From positions 3,410,001-3,474,000 of the forward strand of contig JAFEKR010000003.1 in NCBI GenBank assembly GCA_019022495.1: a stretch of DNA of 64,000 bases, written 5' to 3'. The notes below the pieces were generated by a model, which did no database searches, was not told the origin of the DNA, and saw only the letters and a list, made by a program, of their open reading frames with translations. How positions within the stretch are numbered: the first letter of the stretch is position 1; every line of letters begins with the position of its first letter. This document shows, one piece after another, positions 12,392 to 24,062 of the stretch. This DNA comes from Epichloe hybrida. Lineage: Eukaryota; Ascomycota; Sordariomycetes; Hypocreales; Clavicipitaceae. Both the position numbers and the translations under genes were made by a program.

Positions 12392-12830
12392 GATTGTAAT
12401 CGAAGAACAACGAAAGGTCTAATTCAGTGGTCGCTTAGGCAGAGTGGTTTACTCCCAAATGTGTTGAATCGAGGGGGTTTGTTTAAATCTAAGCAATTTT
12501 TATATTTGTGAGTAATGCTACAGTGGTGGTGTCTCTCACTGACCAGGGTCTGCCCTTACCCAGCCAGGCCAGCCAGTTCCAACCAACAACCCCTACACAA
12601 TACAGGCATAACACAATACTTGTTAGGGAAAGCGGAGCTTTGCCTGCGTTTTGCGTGCAAGGCAAAGGCAAGAGGGTAAAGCAAAGCTTCTTACTTTCCC
12701 TTTTTTTAGAATAAGGCTATCCTATAGAGATATCTCTTCTAACTAGTTAGATAGAATACTCTTTAGTGACTAGTTGAGAAAAAAATTTCTGCCTCTCTTA
12801 ACCGCCCGGTTTTAAGGGGGGGGGGGCAGG

Positions 12831-13076
12831 TTAGTTAGTTAGTCACATCGTCAGTCACATCGTCAGTCAAATCGTCAGTTGAACCATTAGTTAAATTATT
12901 AACTGCTTTTTTAGGGGGGGGGGGGGGGCGCAGGGAGGAGGAGGCCCCCGGAGGGAATAGAAAAGCTTGAATATCTAAAGATATTATTTAAATCGTCAGT
13001 CAGTCAGTCAGTTAGTCAAATCGGTCAAATCGTCAAATCAGTTAAAAAAGTCAGTTAAATCGTCTAAATCGTTAGT
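12831..13076. repeat. Degenerate minisatellite built on cagtcaaatcgt-like units
   Basis: Two clusters (about 12831-12890 and 12990-13076) repeat variants of agtcacatcgtc, agtcaaatcgtc and shorter cagt steps. They are separated by a G-run of more than twelve bases and a GC-rich patch. A second long G-run is at about 12816-12826. No coding frame crosses it. It lies directly upstream of the broken APH gene, in a 2.5-kb gap before SHO1. Confidence 0.6.
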
Positions 13077-14961
13077 AAAAAAGAGCCTCGTAAAGAAAAC
13101 AGAAGCGGATAATAATTAGCCCGGGCGGATACCGACGCTTTCCCTGCGCCTATGATGCCGATAAATTCGGGCAGCCATAAGGATCTTGTACTTAGACAAA
13201 GCGGCTTCACGACGTCTAGCGCTTCTGGAAATTGCCCTATAATCCTTTCGAGGCCATTAACGGTTACATTACCTTCCTTGGCAGTAGCAATGTACTTACT
13301 CCGTAAAGCTACTGATCTCCTATCTCCGAAGGAGACTAATGGCAGGATGCGTCAAAGCACTGCGGGGGTTGTTGTACATTATTAAGCCAGATCGCGTCTC
13401 CACTGCCACGCAGGTAAGCGCCCGGTGGGCTGCGCTGCTTGGGTGGGAGTGGGTCGTGGGGGGTCGTGGGGGGTCGTGGGCTTAAAAAAAAACTGCTTGT
13501 TTCAGCGGCTGCTCCACTCCACGTCCACTCACCAGTGGACCACCACCGGCCTTGCTGGAGAATTTGCTCTGGGGGGTTTTGGATGCCCTTGAGCGTTGGG
13601 CGATGCGCCGCCACCTCTACTACTTTTTTCCCACCTCCCTTTTGTCCCTTTTTTTGTCCCTTTTTTTGTCCCTTTTGTCCTCATCGAATCTAGCCGGGGC
13701 AGGCTGACTATGTATCTGTGCCGGCACTCGGCGCCCCGTACGTCCGTATGTATTTCCCCATCCTTCAACAGTTGTGCGTGTCACCACCGCACGTTTTGCA
13801 TCTTTGTCCACCTTCGATCTGATCCCGTCTAATTCGTACCTTGCTTCTCAGCTGGCATATCCCCGCAGGCGCGAATCAGGTAGATTTGTCCACTCTCCGC
13901 TCATCCGGCGGCACGCTCCACTGTCACGTCACTTCATCTTGCAGTGTTGATAGTGTGTTGATAGCGTGTTGACGGTGTGCCAGATCTATTTATTATTTAT
14001 TTACCTTCATTCTACGGACTACTCCGTTTAGACTACGAGTCTTGGCTGGGTGTGCAATCTGTTGGCCAATTCTCTGCCTCTCCCTGATATTCTCCCCGTC
14101 CCTTTCCCGCGTCGCCCGCGTCGCCCTGCCTCCTTCCGTCTTCCGTCAGTGTGCGAGGTCGACGCCCCCAGCCGACCCAACGACTTTTGGATTTTGGAGA
14201 GGGCTCCGAGTGCTAAAAGTGCTAAAAGTGCTAAAAGTACTCGCCAGCCTCCACATTCTCGCTGCCCGGACCGAGTACAGCCACTTGCAGCCACCTAATG
14301 CCAGCTAATTAATGCCAGCACGCACCTATAACAAGTTGCATTGCACTCACTCTCACTGCACCGAGCACCGAGCACCGCACTACACCGCACTGCACCACCC
14401 AGCGCCTCGCCCCCCCAAAATCCCATCCAACCAGACCCGATCGTGTCGTCGTCTCCTTCGCATCCGCACCGTTTCTTTTACCCTTTCCTACCCTTTCCTA
14501 CCTTCCCCCTCTCCTGCTCCCTATCCAGCGCGCCGTCCTGGTTGATATACTCGGTTTCGTCAACCTTGCACAGATCCGAATTACTGCCTCCCGCTGCTCT
14601 GTCGCTCATTCAATTCTTCCTTCTTACTCAACCCTCATCTTTGCTTCGACTACTTCGACTGCGGCTGAGCCGGATCGATCCCTTGTTGGGCCACGTTTTC
14701 CTCGACCTCCCCCTCCCTCTTGCTGTTCTCTCGATCCTACGCGCGCGCGCAAGCAACTGATCGACGACGTTCCCGTCTTACTCCCTTTTGATTATCATCG
14801 ACCCCGTCTCGCTTGCCAGTTCGATTTGACTTGACTCGACCCGACTCGACTCGCTCTTGTTCTCTATCTGCGTTTGGACTCAGCCAAGTCGAACCCATCG
14901 CGACGGTTCAGTCTTCCTTATGCCAGGTTACGGTTCGCGGTATTCTCCATCACTTGTGAAA
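13077..14961. other. Long upstream region of SHO1 with short tandem repeats and a pyrimidine-rich leader
   Basis: No gene is supported here. Visible elements are three copies of a 10-bp gggtcgtggg-type unit at about 13450-13480, repeats of gtcccttttttt at about 13640-13680, four copies of agtgctaaa(a) at about 14208-14240, and a strongly C/T-biased stretch from about 14330 to 14850. The latter is typical of long 5' leaders upstream of fungal start codons. Overlapping open frames follow the pyrimidine bias and are not credible proteins. Confidence 0.45.
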
Positions 14962-16006
14962 ATGGAACATTCGCGGGCGTACGGTGGCGGTGGTGGGAGA
15001 AAGCAGCGAGTTTCGCTCAGTAATATTCTTGGCGATCCCTTTGCTCTGGCGACCTTATCCATTGCTCTTGTACGTAAACTCTCGTTGGATCGATTCGGTG
15101 TCGGCCGTGTATACCTCACACGTTCGACAAGGTCTGCATCTCTTGACGCTCGAATGCCTGCTGACTTGTTGGCCTTAGCTTGCCTGGTTTATCACCTTTA
15201 TATCATGCATCGTTGCCCAGATTCAAACCAACGGCACCCCGATCGACCAGAACCCCGATAAGCAGTTTCCTTCATTCGCCTGGTGGGCTGTTGTGTACAG
15301 CTTTTTCCTCATTCTAGGCATTTTCGTCGTTATTGCCAGCGATTCCATCCACACATATCATGTCGCCGTTACTGGCTATCTCGCCGGAGGAATGGTTTTG
15401 GTCACGTCTGGTGTGAACTCGCTCGTCTATGCCAAGAGCGGGGCAAGAGAAGCCGCCGCCGCCGGCTTCATTCTGCTGTCCATGGTCATCATGGTGTGGA
15501 TTTTCTACTTCGGATCGACGCCCTCCTCAACTCCCCGAGCATTCTTGGATTCATTCGCTCTCACCAAGGAATCCAACGCCACGCACAGCCAAGCGATGAA
15601 CGGCTATGGTGGCACCGGTCGCCCAGAAACCTCCAACTCTGTCCAGCCTCCGCAGATGTACACATCTGCCCAGCTGAACGGTTTTGAAAATCCGTCGACT
15701 ATTGGCGGCGCCTCTCAAGCTCCCCCGATGCCAGCCATGCCCATGCCTTCATATGGCGGCTCCTCTCTGCCGGCAAACAGTAAACCTACTGGCAACGACG
15801 ACGAGGTTCTGCCTCCCACCGAATACCCTTACCAAGCCAAGGCCATCTACAGCTACGAGGCCAATCCCTCCGATGCGAACGAGATTTCCTTCAACAAACA
15901 CGAAATCCTCGATGTATCCGATGTCAGTGGACGATGGTGGCAAGCCCGGAGACGTGGTACCGGCGAGACTGGTATCGCGCCAAGCAACTACCTCATTCTG
16001 TTATGA
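14962..16006 (+). CDS. SHO1: High-osmolarity signalling protein SHO1 (four TM plus SH3)
   Basis: Two exons (14962-15069, 15179-16006) encode 311 residues. The 109-nt intron is gtacgt...cttag with a ctgac branch site. The N terminus ([16 protein letters not shown], then [16 protein letters not shown]) is the family signature. Four membrane helices follow, at about residues 27-50, 70-92, 97-117 and 122-144. A Ser/Pro/Met-rich linker leads to a C-terminal SH3 domain at about 252-311, with [26 protein letters not shown] and [11 protein letters not shown]1 is a plasma-membrane osmosensor; its SH3 domain binds the Pbs2-type MAPKK in the HOG pathway, and it also feeds the invasive-growth MAPK route. 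All landmarks are present. An in-frame ATG upstream (about 14920) is less like the family start. Confidence 0.96.
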
Positions 16007-18245
16007 GCCAACGACGAAATGAACGTGCGCACGCAGCCAACGGCTTCTCCGATGAAGTGAGCATGTTTGGGAGTTTGCGGGTACGACTGGGACGAGCAGC
16101 ACAACACACTGTATACACCGTCGCTTCTCCGACGACTCAACTTTGCGCATAGGGGCGGCAAACTGGGCACCAGATATCATCTACCAATTAGCTATCCTAC
16201 CATATAACATGGCAGAGCTATTTTACCAGCGATATCTTTACACAACTCGCTAGCTTGACTCTTATAATCTGGTCCTTTGCCATTCTCATTTTTGCTTTTT
16301 CTTGTTTTTCAAAAATCAAATCGGGTTATTGGGTTTTTGTATTGGACGGATTACATTTGGAAGAACAATCCGCTATCAGCATGGGCAGCAATCATACTAT
16401 ATTACCTCCCCCCCTCCCCTTTCTGCCGTACCAGCCTTGTCCATTCATTCCTTATGTTTCCTGTCTTGTGGTTTCACTTGTTACTATCGTGTCCATTTTA
16501 CGATGCCAATATATCATCTTCATCCTTTTAACCCCCAGTTCTACGTCTTTCCCGAGGAGTAGGTGGATTTACGTGTCATCATGGCAGGTGGTTGTATTCC
16601 TGGCGTGGCTTCGGCGCTTTTCTCGTCCATGGCCAATATCGGCATAATGCTTGGCAGCATACAAGGTTATGAAAGATGGGTGAGCGAAGGCAAGAGGAGG
16701 CATATGCGACCAAGTGTACAAGGCAGTGAGCCGTGGTCTCTTGCGCGATTGGGGGAGTTGGGATAATAAGGACTGGCTTGGCTGCTTTGCGAGCGCAGCG
16801 ATTTTCGCGGTGTTGAATATCCAGGGTTCTTTTGCGGGATGAATAAAATATGGAGTTTCAAGCAGGTCAGATGCTCTCTGATGTTTCGTGACTGCGTGAA
16901 GCCCCTACGACTGCATGACTGTTATCTCACTAGTTCATCTCGACTAATCGACTGAAAATCCGTTTCAGTTCAGTGTTGGCCTCCCAAATTTTTTTTTTTT
17001 TTTTTTTCTCTCCCCAACACTAACGTGGTATATGCACAAATCCATGATTTCCTACCTGGTCCAACATCTGGACATGTTTATACTTTGCGAAACACATGTA
17101 CCTGCCCAGACGCGACTTCCGGTCCATCGCCCGCCCTCCATTTGCGCAACCCTTCCCTTCCCTTCCCTTCCCCGGGCAGGCCCCCTTCTCAAGATGATGC
17201 GACCCCTTTACGAGCTATACTACACATCTGATCTGGACGGGCGCGCAGCACCGTGGCCGGCGGACTCTCCTTCCTGACGGCGCCCAGGGCCAGGGGCAAA
17301 GAGGACGAGGCCACGAGCTGCAATGGCTGTTCCCTACACAGGGGCCGTCGGCCACCATTGATGGCTAAGGAGCAAGTGGATGGCTTGGATGGATAATCTC
17401 TTTGATCGCAATGCCAGTCCATCATGATCAAGGAGAAAAAAAAAACACCCAAGATCACGAAAGAGTCTTTACTGAGCCCACCCAGGGGGGACGTATGCGT
17501 CCATATACTTCCGTTCTCTTCCATCATTGATTTGGATGAAAACTTGACTTTCTGACAAGTTTTGCATTAACACGCGAGATTCCACATGTACATCTCCTCA
17601 CTTGTCGTTTTTGCAAATATTGTCCACGGCGAGTCATGCCTGCAGGTTCTTCCTCCTGATCATTACGAAGTACGGCTGCCTTTAGACGCGTACGCAGATT
17701 CAATTGCCTCGGATTGCATCAAGTCAGTCGATCAGCCAATGTTGTTGACGGGGCGCCCCCATAGCCACACGGTGCCGTGGATGCCTCGTCAAATGACTTC
17801 ACACATTGACCAGAGTCCTCTTTGATTCGCGCTCCGTTTCTGAACAATTTATCCAATGCCGGAGCCACTGTCGTTCTACAAAGAGACAACTGCACGTCTG
17901 ATAGATATCAATGAGTATTTCCTCTCCGGGGGGTAGCTCCAGTTGATATGCTCTTGTACAGCTGCACGGCTGGATCCTATGGGTGACTGAGACCTGAACT
18001 TCTGTGTGCGCCGGATCGTGCTTACTAGTGTGAAAATGGCAGCGACCGCGGATGAGGCCGCGACATGACATGCCAGTCGTATCGGTAATATCGCACCTAT
18101 TGAGTCCGTCTTGAGCCAGGACACCACCATACTTGGCTGCATGGTAAGGGCCGCCAGCACATCAATTGCCCCTTGCAATGTAGGGAGTAAGCAGCATTCA
18201 TTGGGGGCTACAATGGAGAGCAGTCCTCCAGATCGCCTGTTCGGC
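16007..18245. other. 3' region of SHO1 and gene-free interval
   Basis: About 2.2 kb without a credible gene. It contains a pyrimidine-rich block at about 16390-16560, a T homopolymer of about twenty bases near 16988-17008, and a ccttccc repeat near 17150-17170. Short frames on both strands overlap and have no domain. Confidence 0.45.
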
Positions 18246-18820
18246 CTATCCGTCGAGACGCTTCCTTAGCTCACGTGCTTTCTGAAGCACTTCCAATTCA
18301 AGCCGTTCTACTCCGTAGCGCAGCGCTTCTTTACGCTGACGAACAATTCGAGCTCTGAGCTTTTCTTCGCCAATTAGTTTACGGCTCCTGGACGAAGATG
18401 CTCTGTCAGCCTCATCGGGACGGGCGAGCCGGCCTTGCTGAAGCTCTGCTCGAGCTTTCAGTGTCTCTATCCGCCGACCTTGCCTCTCAATCTGTGCATC
18501 AGCTCGCGACAGCAGTAGCGCGATGAAAGGGCCAATCTCGTCACGAAGTGAGGCTTCTGCCGCAGCCAGAGTTGTTTGCGGAATGAGCTCGTAATGCTGC
18601 TGTAGAATTTTGCACGTCAGCGGATTTGCAACGTGAAGCTCCCATTAGTAATGAAGCCAGAAGAACGTACTCTCACAGTTTTTAGAACTTTGATCAGTCG
18701 GGGATAGTCAGCGACGCCATTCTCGAGAGTCTGCACCGACGATTCCAGAAAGTTGAGGGAACTGCGGAGGGAGGACACGCAATCGGCGTACGAGGCGGTG
18801 CCAACGTGGGTAGTGGCCAT
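18246..18820 (-). CDS. SPC19: DASH complex subunit SPC19
   Basis: Two exons on the minus strand (18671-18820, 18246-18599) give 167 residues. The 71-nt intron (18600-18670) begins gtacgt and ends tacag, immediately followed by a second cag, so a NAGNAG acceptor choice is possible. The N terminus SYADCVSSLRSSLNFLESSV and the following DYPRLIKVLKTVR are diagnostic of Spc19. The C-terminal half is a long Arg/Glu/Leu-rich coiled coil ending RELRKRLDG. Spc19 is part of the DASH/Dam1 ring that couples kinetochores to microtubule plus ends. Its length fits the family. Confidence 0.93.
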
Positions 18821-20247
18821 TGCTACAAGAAGTGACTAAAGGCCAACGGTGGCGGGCCCAAAACAGCCCAGTTGATCTACAGTCAAGGAGGGGTCACGAT
18901 GCGCCGTGTACGATGTTGCTGGTTTGGGCGCCGCGACGAAGTCGACCAGACGGGAAGAACTATCGTGAGAAATGATCGTCTCGGTGGCTCGAGCTCCAGG
19001 TTGGATCGCAAGGACAGGGAAAGATGACAAGAATGTGGACTGTGTCTCGTCGCAATATGACAGAGGCGCAGGGGGCGCAGGGGGCGCAGGGGAAAAGGGC
19101 CGTCGAGGGGAGGGGTAGCAAGAAGTCACGATGCTTTGGATGTTGTGGTTGTTGAGTCGAGCTTGGCTGGACCGTCAACGGGCAAGCGCGGCTGGATGGA
19201 CCCTCTTTCCTGTTTGGAGCGACTGGCCCTCACCTGTCTGGTTCCGTTCCTATCGTCATGTGACATCGTGCGCCATTCTGAACCCATCCTGAACCATCCG
19301 GGAGATTCTTTTCGTGGGGAGATGTCAACGTTCCCGTACTTCAGTTTCCTCCGCCGCCTCAATGTCTCACTATCGTGCGCGAGCTTATTGGTGCTGGAAT
19401 GCTATCAAATGCATGCCAGATGGCGGTTCGTACGGGACGGCCACCTGGATTAATCTCACTCATTCACCGACTTGGCGTTGGCTAGTCTTCCACTTGGCCA
19501 CCACTCATTCAACAGCTGCTCCCACACCATTTCGTCTCTTTGTCGAGACTTTGTATGCTCCTCCGTCCGTGGAGAAAATGATGGCTAGCTGTCTAGGTGC
19601 AGTGTACGCCCACGCTCTAATACACCATGGAATCACGCTCGTGATAAGATCTGCTGCAGCTCATGACTGATATATATATACTCACCTGCCTTCTATACCC
19701 GCCAATTCCTGTCTGTTTTTCCATAGGCTTTCGTTGCCCATTGATTAGAGGCTATAGGCTGTGTCTCTGGGATGAAGCTCATCAAACTCGGCATCGTCAC
19801 TTGACCGAGAATCGTGTGGTCAAGGCATGCAAAGCAGCATGCCAGCCTCTTGGCCACCGTGGCCCCGGTCGCGGGACATTGAAGCCATCGTGACCGCTCT
19901 TAGGCTAACGGCAAGTTACCAGCCCGTTAATGTGGTGCATCGTGAGATTGGTCGTCGGAGGTGACAGCTCGCAAGCATGTTATGACCCAACGAGCAGGCC
20001 CATCCTCCCTTGCTGGCTGAGACCTTCTCGCACCCCCATACAGCTCTTTGGCCACCCCCAACACACGGAATTTTACCCATATAATGCGCCATGCCCGCCG
20101 CTTTTGTTTCTCCCCGCCCCCTGTGGCCATACCTAGTTCCTCGTGTGGTTGCTTTTATTTGCGAGTGAGTGAGTATGCATCTGCACTCGACGTCACCCAC
20201 CACGGCTGCCACCATCTTTGACGGGGATCCTATTCCCGATCTTTCAT
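18821..20247. other. Divergent intergenic region between SPC19 and the membrane-protein gene
   Basis: About 1.4 kb with no gene I can support. Frames on both strands between 18960 and 19670 overlap one another without motif. Three copies of gggggcgca-type units occur near 19070-19095. Promoters for both flanking genes presumably lie here. Confidence 0.4.
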
Positions 20248-21143
20248 ATGGCTCAACAGCCGCCACCCGACGCCGCCATTGGTGTCCACGGTCACGGCTT
20301 ACGTTTTCTCAATGAAGAGTGGAACGACAGCATCTCCAATGGCCACTCATTTACCCTGAAATGGAATCAGTCATTGGTGAAGCCCGGCGCTCAGCTGGGC
20401 CTGTTCAAGGTCCGATATCCCCATGATGGGGTTGTGGTTTATGACCTGGTGTCAAATCTGAGTGGTGGGTACCCTGCCTACGTTTGTGAAATGCTTTCAA
20501 CTCACTGATAGAGTGTTGGGATAGGTTCAATCGATTCTGTCTCTTATAAATGGACCCCAGAACATTTGGAGAAAAAACTGTATTCGTTGTGGTTATCTGA
20601 CGGTCAAGATGCCCATCCAAACTGGACAGTTTCTCCTCCGTGGATCCCAAAAGAAGAAGAGGCATGTTTATTCTTTTCTTTTTCTCTCCTTCGTAGCATT
20701 AACTACGACCTTTTTATGGTCTTTCTATACCTTCTTTCCACAAATGTTCTGACTCCTCATCTCTAACAACAAAAATCTCCCAGTCCAAATCTCGTCTGCA
20801 TTGGGCTGCACCAATAGTCATTCCTGTTGTCTCTCTACTTGTTCTATATGCCATCTGCTTGTCAATATATCTCGCATATCGCCGGCGAAAAAGAGAAAAA
20901 CGAGAAAAGGAGGACGCAACCCCTCATCAAGATGTGAGCCGCAACAACTCTGTGGACTCTGCAATTACTGTTCAGACTTTCACGGAAACCGACGACAGAC
21001 TCAAGTCAAAACCTAGTATTTGGCTCATCACCAACCCCCCGGGAGAATCAGACATCACTACGCAAGGGCTTTGGAAAGACGATGATGCTACCGATACGCC
21101 AGTCAGCCGGGCCTCTACATTGGTTGCACACTCCCCTGTGTAA
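20248..21143 (+). CDS. Single-pass membrane protein of unknown function, with a probable GC-AG intron
   Basis: Three exons (20248-20464, 20525-20661, 20784-21143) encode 237 residues. Intron 1 (60 nt) is GT-AG. Intron 2 (20662-20783) fits only if its donor is gcatgt, because it must join phase 0 to phase 0 at cag before 20784; the nearby gt would break the frame. The first 120 residues are an apparent ectodomain with three N-glycosylation sequons (NQSL, NLSG, NWTV) and several Trp. A hydrophobic helix (about residues 126-150, VIPVVSLLVLYAICLSIYLA) is followed by a stop-transfer cluster YRRRKREKREK and a polar cytosolic tail rich in Ser, Thr and Asp. No signal peptide is visible. I do not recognise the family. 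Confidence 0.72.
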
Positions 21144-22192
21144 GAAAATACAGTAATTGTGGTTGCATAGATGTGCTCATGCACAAACGTCGTTTATGAT
21201 GCCTGCCACGAGGTAGGCAAGATAATTTAAAAGGGAAAAGTATCGGGGAACGCGGTGCGACTGCATTTTTGCAGTATTTCATGTTCTCTCTTTCTGTTGC
21301 TTTTGCATTGGGGTGGAGTTGCAAAATATGGAGGACCATAGCATTCAGAGCTTAGGAGCACACTGGACTGTAACTAGTCTCGGGCATAAGTCTATAGTGT
21401 AATGTAAGTATATTGTAACTTTGGTCTATTCACGTGTTGTATTGTTTCGCCTTTTCTTTTCTCAGTAGACAATACATGTCGCAAAAACAAGACAGGAAAG
21501 AGCGACGTCTGAAGTGTGATGAGATGTACTGTGTTACCCAACCTTTTGGACAAAAACGTGATTCATGTCTAGGCGCTATGACTCCGCGAGAAATCATCTC
21601 CAAGTTATTGAGGAAAGTCGAATACAAGGTCAGCATATGGCCTATTCTACCTTGCAATGGATTTTTCGCGCACACTTGGATAGCGGCCTGCTTTGTCGGA
21701 TATCATGTATCAGATCGCCATTGTGAGATTCGCTCTCCGTCATCGCCGATGTTTCAGCAAACAAGACACCTACCGGACAACTTCGGACGATGCGGGAATG
21801 CCAGCCCGGCAGGAACGAGCATGACGCGGGCTGTGGTGATTATCCATTGTCGAGAATGATGGTGAAAGGTTGTCGAGTCACCTGACCTCCGCCTCACATT
21901 CCGCCGAAACTGGAACCCGGGCGACCGGGCTCGGTTCTATAATGTTCCATCTCGCCCTTGTTGGCTTGGCTACCAGCATCAGAGCGCTGAAGCAAGGGCA
22001 GGCAGGAGCCGTCTTGCGTTGCGCAGCGCCAGCTTCCAATTCGGCCTGGAGTCACCATCACCAACCCACACGAGTCCGAAGCCACACCACGCATCCAAGC
22101 TACCAGCGTCAGGCATCTCGTCTACAGCAGCGGCACTGAATCCGAGACATACTTAATACTGCTTTTTGAGAACGAAAGCCTGTTTCGTCACC
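21144..22192. other. Intergenic region upstream of RPN5
   Basis: About 1 kb. One plus-strand open frame (21434-21859) has no motif and no upstream signal, so I leave it out. I see no recognisable proteasome-gene control element of the yeast PACE type. Confidence 0.4.
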
Positions 22193-23837
22193 ATGTCTGA
22201 AGGACTTTTGAAACCCGAGAAGGACTTCTTGAAGGAGGTCGACAAGCAGCTCCCCGAAGCCGAGAGCTTGGCCAAGGTACAAAGAATTGAGTCGGTCACT
22301 TGGGGTCATGGTCCAAGAGCTAACTGTGAGACATAGGTGAATCTTCAGGGAGCGATCGAAAAGCTCACAGCCCTGGAGAAGCAGACACGACAGGTGCGAT
22401 TTTCCGATGGTATCTCGAAGCACCCCAGCTGGTACTAACGAATCTGTAGGCTTCGGACTTGGCTTCGACTTCACGAGTACTCATTTCCATTGTAACCATC
22501 TGCAAGAATGCCGGCGATTGGAGCTTAATGAACGAGCAAACGCTCGTTCTATCTAAGAAGCACAGTCAGCTCAAGCAAGCCATCACGAAGATGGTGCAGA
22601 CTGTTGTGGGTTTCCTCGACGACACCCCAGATTTGAAGACGAAGCTCTCGGTGATCGAGACTCTGCGAACTGTCACAGAAGGAAAAATCTTTGTCGAAGT
22701 GGAGCGAGCTCGCGTCACCAAAATCCTGTCAGATATCAAGAAGGAGCAAGGTGATTTGAAGGCGGCTACCGAGGTGCTATGCGAGCTGCAGGTCGAGACA
22801 TTCGGCTCCATGGACAGGAGGGAAAAGACGGAGTTCATTCTGGCACAAGTCGCACTCTGCATCGAGAGCGGTGACTGGACGCAAGCCAGCATTCTGGGTC
22901 GCAAAATCAGCACAAAGTATCTCTCTCGCAAGCCCAAGAAGACTGCTGAGCAGCTGGAGAAGGAGAAGAAGGAGCGGGAGAAGAAGAGAGCCCGTGGCGA
23001 AGAGGTTCCCGAGGAGAAGGAAGACGATACTACAGATCTCAAACTGCGATACTACGAGCAACAAATCACACTAGCCAAGCATGAGGGAAAGTACCTCGAT
23101 GTTTGCAAGTACTATCGACAGGTACTTGATACTGAGGCCGTCGAAGAAGACCCCGCCAAGCTGCACCCTGTGAGTCCCAACCCCTTTGCCAGTGACGAGC
23201 GCTCAGGATGAAGAATGGAAAGTGCTAACAATTCGTCATCTCCTAACAGGTCTTGCAACGCGTCATCTACTTTGTCATTCTGTCGCCCCATGACAACGAA
23301 CAACATGATTTGCTTCACCGCATATACAAAGACACACGCAATTCGCAGGTTCCCCTTGATGCAGAGCTTCTTCGACTATTTACAGTACAGGAGCTGATGC
23401 GATGGCCCGCGATTGCCACGAAATTCGGCCCTCATCTGTGCAACACCGATGTCTTCGATGCGCAATCAGGCCAGTCATCAGACGACAAGGCTCACCAGCG
23501 ATGGGAAGATTTGCGAAAGCGTGTTATTGAGCATAACATCCGCGTTGTGGCCAAATACTACACGCGAATCCGCATGAACCGCCTCACGGAGCTACTGGAT
23601 TTAACCGAGGATGAAACAGAAAAGAACATCAGCGAGCTGGTAACTTCAAAGACGGTGTACGCCAAAATCGATCGACCAGCACGCATTGTCAGCTTTGCGA
23701 AGCCAAGAGATGCTGATGACGTGCTCAATGAATGGAGCCATAACATGAAGAGTCTGTTGGGGCTTTTGGAGAGAATTGATCACCTGATCACGAAGGAGGA
23801 GATGATGGCACGCATCCAGCCCACGAGTACGAAATGA
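22193..23837 (+). CDS. RPN5: 26S proteasome regulatory lid subunit RPN5
   Basis: Four exons (22193-22276, 22337-22393, 22450-23169, 23250-23837) encode 482 residues. All introns are phase 0, GT-AG, 60, 56 and 80 nt, and have ctaac-type branch sites. The start MSEGLLKPEKDFLKEVDKQL is followed by an alpha-solenoid region (SRVLISIVTICKNAGDWSL; ILAQVALCIESGDWTQA), then a Lys/Glu-rich charged segment at about 225-250. The C-terminal PCI region runs from about residue 300 and includes IEHNIRVVAKYYTRIRMNRL and a winged-helix end with KIDRPARIVSF. Rpn5 is a scaffold of the 19S lid next to the deubiquitinase Rpn11; some fungi also use it in the COP9 signalosome. Length and order are normal. Confidence 0.97.
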
Positions 23838-24062
23838 AAAAAATGATGCTTTCTTTGGGAGTTTGTGACTGTAGATAGTCGAGTCATGAAGCTGTGAGGG
23901 ATGGGCGCAATCCGCGCCGCCACGACTACGGAGCAGGCAGGGTTGTACAAAAAAAAATCTCGTAGACAGTTTTCGCATACCGCGAGGACACGTAATGTAA
24001 CATTCTGATGTCACGACTGGTGCCTGCCTATGCTCCTGAAATGAGTGACCTCTTTACTCACA

